From JAWOJB01 sp046484325 (lineage in GTDB: Bacteria > Actinomycetota > Acidimicrobiia > Spongiisociales > ZC4RG35): a stretch of DNA of 43,558 bases. The position numbers and the translations under genes are program-made. Within the stretch, counting starts at the first letter, position 1; each line of letters begins with the position of its first letter. Shown one piece after another: positions 39,949 to 43,558 of this stretch. The notes below the pieces were generated by a model that was given only the letters and a program-made list of their open reading frames with translations, did not search any database and had not been told where the DNA came from. Location of the stretch: positions 1 through 43,558 of the forward strand of contig JAWOJB010000092.1 of assembly GCA_046484325.1 (NCBI GenBank), in the 5' to 3' direction.

Positions 39949-40015
39949 TCGAGCGTTTCCGACCCCCGGGTCCCGCCTGACGACGGGATCCGGGATCGGG
40001 CACCTCCCGAGGCGA

Positions 40016-40021
40016 TAACCT
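40016..40021 (+). promoter_or_regulatory. -10 box TAACCT of MreB-like gene (leaderless)
   Basis: TAACCT is 6 nt before ATG 40028. Confidence 0.55.
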
Positions 40022-40027
40022 GGTGCC

Positions 40028-41032
40028 ATGCACTGGCGTCCTCATCTCGCCGTCGACCTCGGGAACGCCAACACCCGTATCTATGCACCCGGTCGAGGCG
40101 TGCTCGTCGACGAGCCCTCGGTGGTCGCGTTCGGGGGGCGTCGCCGGTCGGTGATCGCCGTCGGGTCCAGGGCCAAGGCGATGGTGGGTCGCAACCCGGT
40201 GGGGATCGACCCCGTGTATCCGCTCCGCCACGGCGTGGTCTACGAGGTGGGCGCCGCCGAGCAGATGCTCGCATCGTTCCTCCGCCGCACCGGGCGGCCG
40301 GGGGTGCGGCCCCGGGTGCTGGTCTCGGTGCCGGCCGGTGCGAACAAGGTGGAACGGCGGAGCGTCGAGCAGGCGGCCCACTCCGGAGGGGCGTCGACCG
40401 CGTTCATCATCGAGGAGCCGCTGGCCGCGGCGATCGGCGCCGGGCTCCCGGTGGACCAACCGGCGGGCGGGATGCTCGTCGACGTCGGAGCAGGCATCAC
40501 TGAGGCGGCCGTGGTGTCGCTCGGATCCCTGGTCGCCTCCCACAGCGCCCGGGTGGGCGGGGTCGAGGCCGACGAGGCGATCGCCGAGTGGGCACGACTC
40601 GTGCGAGGTGTGGCGATCGGGATGCCCACCGCCGAGCGGGTCAAGATCGCGGTGGGGTCGGCCGACCCCCGGCACGACGTCGGCTCGATCGAGGTCGTGG
40701 GGCTCCACATCGCCTCCGGGCTCCCCCGGAGGGTGGTGTTCGACAGTGGCGAGGTGCGCGAGGCGATCGAGCCGGTGGTGCGGTGCATCCTGTCGGTGGT
40801 CCACGGGACCCTGGAGGAGACCCCACCCGAGCTCTCAGCCGACCTGGCGGGCTCCGGGATCGTGCTCGGAGGCGGGATGGCCCGGCTCAGGGGGCTCGGC
40901 CACCGGATCGCAGGTGAGACGGGGATCCCCGTCAGCGTGCCGGACGACCCCGACCGGGCTGTCGTCACCGGGTCCGCCCGCTGCGTCGACGAGCCGCGGC
41001 TGTTCGACGCGGCGTTGGCCGCCAGCGCCTGA
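40028..41032 (+). CDS. MreB-like actin-family ATPase
   Basis: A 334-residue actin/Hsp70-fold protein. Phosphate 1 is VDLGNANTRIY near residues 8-18, phosphate 2 is VDVGAGITEAAV in place of the usual VDxGGGTTE, and the adenosine segment is GIVLGGGMARLRGL. Length matches MreB, but the changed phosphate motif and basic N-terminal substitutions point to a divergent paralogue. It may be a structural filament or a chaperone-like activator. It stands immediately before the ornithine genes with a 91-nt gap and may or may not be functionally linked. MreCD or RodA genes are not adjacent. Confidence 0.82.
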   Translation: MHWRPHLAVDLGNANTRIYAPGRGVLVDEPSVVAFGGRRRSVIAVGSRAKAMVGRNPVGIDPVYPLRHGVVYEVGAAEQMLASFLRRTGRPGVRPRVLVSVPAGANKVERRSVEQAAHSGGASTAFIIEEPLAAAIGAGLPVDQPAGGMLVDVGAGITEAAVVSLGSLVASHSARVGGVEADEAIAEWARLVRGVAIGMPTAERVKIAVGSADPRHDVGSIEVVGLHIASGLPRRVVFDSGEVREAIEPVVRCILSVVHGTLEETPPELSADLAGSGIVLGGGMARLRGLGHRIAGETGIPVSVPDDPDRAVVTGSARCVDEPRLFDAALAASA

Positions 41033-41123
41033 CGGCCGGTCCGGGACGGCCTTCGGGCGTCCTGGCCCACCGTGACCTCCGACTCTGCCGCCCCGAGGCG
41101 GCTTGCGCGACGATCGACCCACC

Positions 41124-42212
41124 ATGTCCTCCGAAGTTGCGTCCGACGCGCTCGGCGCGCCGGTTCGAGTTGCGGTGCTCGGATCCGGCCAGATGGGCTC
41201 GAGCGTGATGGGAATCCTCCTCGCCAAGCACGGGATCGAACCGGTGGCGGTGGTGGCACGGCGGCCCGAACGCGCCGGCGTCGACGCCGGTGGGCTGCTC
41301 GAGCCGCCCCGGTCGATCGGGCTGCCGATCGACACCGACCTCCGGGCAGCGCTGAACCGGGCCCGCCCCGACCTGGTTATCCAGACCACCTGCTCGACCC
41401 TCGTCGACGCCGAGCCCGAGATCACCGCCTGCCTCGAGCACGGCTGCGACGTGATCTCGATCGCCGAGGAGCTCGCCTGGCCATGGGCCGGCTCCCCCGA
41501 GTGGGCGGATCGCATCGACCGGCTCGCCCGCGACCACGGGGCGACGGTGCTGGGCACCGGCGTCAACCCCGGGTTCGTCCTAGATCTGCTGGTCGTCGCC
41601 CTGACCGGGGTGTGCATCGAGGTCGAACGGGTCACCGCCACCCGGGTCAACGACCTCGCCCCCTACGGGCCCACCGTCCTCCGCAGCCAGGGCGTCGGGC
41701 TCTCACCCGAGGCCTTCGTCGCCGCGGTCGAGGCGGGCACCGTGGTGGGTCACGTCGGGTTCCCCGAGTCGATCGGCATGATCGCCGCCGCCCTCGGATG
41801 GGAGATCGATCGGGTCGAGCAGACCAGGGAACCGATCGTATCCCGCTCCCGGCGGACGACCCCCTTCGTCACCGTCGGACCGGGGATGGTGGCCGGCTGC
41901 CTCCACACCGCCGTCGGGTATGCAGGCGGCCGGCCCGTCATCACCCTCGTGCATCCCCAGCAGGTCCGGCCCGAGGCGGAGGGAGTCGAGACCGGGGACA
42001 CCATCGAGATCACCGGTGTCCCCGATGTCCGACTGTCGGGGAGCCCCGAGATCCCCGGCGGCATCGCCACCGCCGCCCTCGCCGTGAACATGATCCCGCG
42101 GGTGCGAGCCGCCGGCCCCGGCCTCACATCGATGGCCCATCTCCCCGTCCCCGCCGCCCTGCCCGGCGGCCTCCGCCGATCGTTCGAACCCGTCGAGGTG
42201 GCCGATGCCTGA
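41124..42212 (+). CDS. ord: 2,4-diaminopentanoate dehydrogenase
   Basis: A 362-residue NAD(P)-dependent dehydrogenase with the nucleotide fold at its N-terminus (VAVLGSGQMGSSVMG, about residues 15-29) and DapB-like architecture. It converts (2R,4S)-2,4-diaminopentanoate to 2-amino-4-oxopentanoate. The identification rests on the family-like sequence (GTGVNPGFVLDLLV, CLEHGCDVISIAEELAWPW) and on the following ortA and ortB genes, the same order as in clostridial ornithine fermentation. ATG 41124 was chosen; it overlaps ortA by 8 nt at its 3' end. Confidence 0.9.
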   Translation: MSSEVASDALGAPVRVAVLGSGQMGSSVMGILLAKHGIEPVAVVARRPERAGVDAGGLLEPPRSIGLPIDTDLRAALNRARPDLVIQTTCSTLVDAEPEITACLEHGCDVISIAEELAWPWAGSPEWADRIDRLARDHGATVLGTGVNPGFVLDLLVVALTGVCIEVERVTATRVNDLAPYGPTVLRSQGVGLSPEAFVAAVEAGTVVGHVGFPESIGMIAAALGWEIDRVEQTREPIVSRSRRTTPFVTVGPGMVAGCLHTAVGYAGGRPVITLVHPQQVRPEAEGVETGDTIEITGVPDVRLSGSPEIPGGIATAALAVNMIPRVRAAGPGLTSMAHLPVPAALPGGLRRSFEPVEVADA

Positions 42213-42519
42213 GCCGGTGCCCGCCGGGACGTGGGTCGAGCTCCACACGATCGTGCTGCCCGCCGGGGAGCGCGCTCCCCAGGTGCCCGAGGACACGAGC
42301 CGGGTCCCGCTCGAGATGCGGGTGAAGGGCCGGCTCGTCGAGCCGGTTCGGGTGGGCGACGAGGCCGAGATCGTGACCCCCACCGGACGCCGCCTGCGGG
42401 GCACCCTCGAGACGGTCGTGCCCGCCTACACCCATGGGTTCGGCCCTCCCGTCCCCGAGCTGGCCGACGTCGGCCCCGAGCTGCGGGCCCTGCTCGCCCG
42501 GCCGAGGGGGCCGGCATGA
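42205..42519 (+). CDS. ortA: 2-amino-4-oxopentanoate thiolase, alpha subunit
   Basis: A 104-residue protein matching OrtA: GTWVELHTIVLPAGERAPQV, PEDTSRVPLEMRVKG, VGDEAEIVTPTGRRLRGTL and the C-terminal YTHGFGPPVPEL. With OrtB it splits 2-amino-4-oxopentanoate with CoA to acetyl-CoA and alanine. Length is normal for the family. The gene overlaps ord (8 nt) and ortB (ATGA, 4 nt), so the three are translationally coupled. Confidence 0.93.
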   Translation: MPEPVPAGTWVELHTIVLPAGERAPQVPEDTSRVPLEMRVKGRLVEPVRVGDEAEIVTPTGRRLRGTLETVVPAYTHGFGPPVPELADVGPELRALLARPRGPA

Positions 42520-43558
42520 GCGCCACGCCCTCCTACGCCTCGATCATGGCCCGCCGTGACGAGATCGTCCAGCGGGCGGTGGGGATCGACTACGGGCGGT
42601 ACGCCACTGGCCTGCTCGCCTTCGACTACGAGCGTCTGCTCGCCGATGCCGGTTACGGCCTCGAGGAGGCCAGGGCGGTCCAGCGGCACACCGCGGTGGG
42701 CGACACGCCGCTCGTCGAACTGGCCAACCTGACCGAGGTGGTCCGCCGGGTGGCACCGCCCGGGCAGGGGGCCAGGATCTTCGTCAAGGACGAGGCGGCC
42801 AACCCCTCCGGGTCGTTCAAGGATCGCCGGGCCTCGCTCTCGGTCCACGAGGCCGCCCGGCGCGGGTACCCGGGGGTGGCGGCGGCCACCAGCGGCAACT
42901 ACGGCGCGGCCGTCGCCTCCCAGGCGGCCAAGGCAGGGCTGCGGTGCATCGTCGTCCAGGAGGCCTTCGACAGCCGGGGGGTGGCCCAGCCCGAGATCGC
43001 CGAGAAGAGCCGGGCCTGCGAGGCCTATGGCGCCGAGGTGCTGAGGCTGTCGGTGGGGCCGGAGCTGTTCTCGGTGTTCCTGATGGTGCTCGACGAGACC
43101 GGTTTCTTCGACGCCTCGCTGTACACCCCCTACTCGGTGCTGGGCATCGAGACGCTCGGCTTCGAGGTGGCCACCGAGGTGCTTGCACGGGAGAGGCAGT
43201 TCCCCGACGTGGTCGTGGTGACGCACGCCGGGGGCGGCAACGTGACCGGCACCGCCCGCGGCCTCCTCGCCGCCGGCGCAACCTCGACGACGGTGGTGGG
43301 GGCGAGCGTGGACCTGTCCGGGCTCCACATGGCCTCCGATCGAGACTTCAACCGCAAGTCGTTCACGACCGGTCACACCGGCTTCTCGATACCGTTCACC
43401 ACCTGGCCGGATCGGGCCGACGTGCCCCGCAACGCCGCCCGTCCGCTCCGTTACCTGGATCGCTTCGTCACGGTCACCCAGGGGGAGGTCTTCTACGCCA
43501 CCCAGGCCCTGGCCGAGCTCGAGGGGATGGAGCGCGGGCCGGCGGGCAACACCTCGCT
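42516..43558 (+). CDS. ortB: 2-amino-4-oxopentanoate thiolase, beta subunit (3' end outside window)
   Basis: A PLP-dependent fold-type II (threonine synthase-like) subunit; 347 codons are in the window and the frame is still open at 43558. The PLP lysine is Lys102 in PSGSFKDRRAS, and the phosphate-binding loop SGNYGAAVA and glycine-rich THAGGGNVTGTA follow. It pairs with OrtA to complete thiolytic cleavage in ornithine degradation. ATG 42516 overlaps the ortA stop. The ornithine aminomutase genes oraS/oraE would be expected to the right, outside the window. Confidence 0.93.
   Translation, partial: MSATPSYASIMARRDEIVQRAVGIDYGRYATGLLAFDYERLLADAGYGLEEARAVQRHTAVGDTPLVELANLTEVVRRVAPPGQGARIFVKDEAANPSGSFKDRRASLSVHEAARRGYPGVAAATSGNYGAAVASQAAKAGLRCIVVQEAFDSRGVAQPEIAEKSRACEAYGAEVLRLSVGPELFSVFLMVLDETGFFDASLYTPYSVLGIETLGFEVATEVLARERQFPDVVVVTHAGGGNVTGTARGLLAAGATSTTVVGASVDLSGLHMASDRDFNRKSFTTGHTGFSIPFTTWPDRADVPRNAARPLRYLDRFVTVTQGEVFYATQALAELEGMERGPAGNTS

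Noticed and set aside
1..43558. CRISPR arrays, rRNA genes, transposase genes and recognised riboswitches
   Set aside because: No regularly spaced repeats, transposase motifs, rRNA signatures or riboswitch cores were seen in any intergenic region.

Overview
The window is high-GC actinobacterial chromosome. Markers are a WhiB protein, a short SigA-type sigma factor, the histidine phosphatase/DUF3090/SCO1521 trio, two F420-type LLM oxidoreductases, an LCP protein, PspC/LiaF envelope-stress proteins, and many TANNNT -10 boxes placed 6-9 nt before start codons (leaderless mRNAs). The gene mix suggests a deep-branching lineage such as Acidimicrobiia. That placement is inference; no rRNA is present.

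Layout. 1-3790: a region with visibly lower GC and looser codon choice, carrying a lipoprotein, a peptidoglycan-binding membrane-fusion protein, an ABC ATPase and an ABC permease. It ends at a short sequence that reads as the last ~34 nt of RNase P RNA (rnpB) followed by a strong hairpin. This looks like the edge of an integrated element that used rnpB as its target. 3841-9000: a membrane protein and K+ channel (-), then a + strand run of SRAP protein, histidine phosphatase, DUF3090, SCO1521-like kinase-fold protein and APC permease. 9018-13175: LiaF-like protein and a VWA/MoxR-type ATPase pair (-). 13288-19019: two LLM enzymes, a lipoprotein, an integral membrane hydrolase-like protein, then an RNase H/zinc-ribbon/Nif3 group that encloses a decayed PQQ sugar dehydrogenase. 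19076-20836: tRNA-Val, sigma factor, whiB and an unlisted 46-codon gene upstream of it with a good promoter. 20837-26030: LiaF-like protein, amidohydrolase, a fusion of a Wzx/MATE-type flippase with a sugar-phosphate transferase, and an LCP ligase. 26125-29904: PspC-histidine kinase and LuxR-type regulator, divergent from a PspC-LiaF protein, with nested palindromes between them. 29958-32209: NAD salvage genes pncB and pncA, divergent around a perfect 33-bp palindrome. 32180-35227: two half-size TauE proteins, an FAD oxidoreductase, an MBL-fold protein and a flavin reductase. 35241-39948: lipoprotein, large TPM-domain protein, HMG-CoA lyase-type enzyme and a broken APC permease. 40028-43558: a divergent MreB-like protein, then ord-ortA-ortB for ornithine breakdown, with ortB running off the window.

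The least expected signals are the rnpB 3' fragment, a 53-bp intergenic element present twice (in front of the VWA gene and in front of pncB, same orientation), the flippase-transferase fusion, the small gene upstream of whiB, and the consistent leaderless promoter layout.
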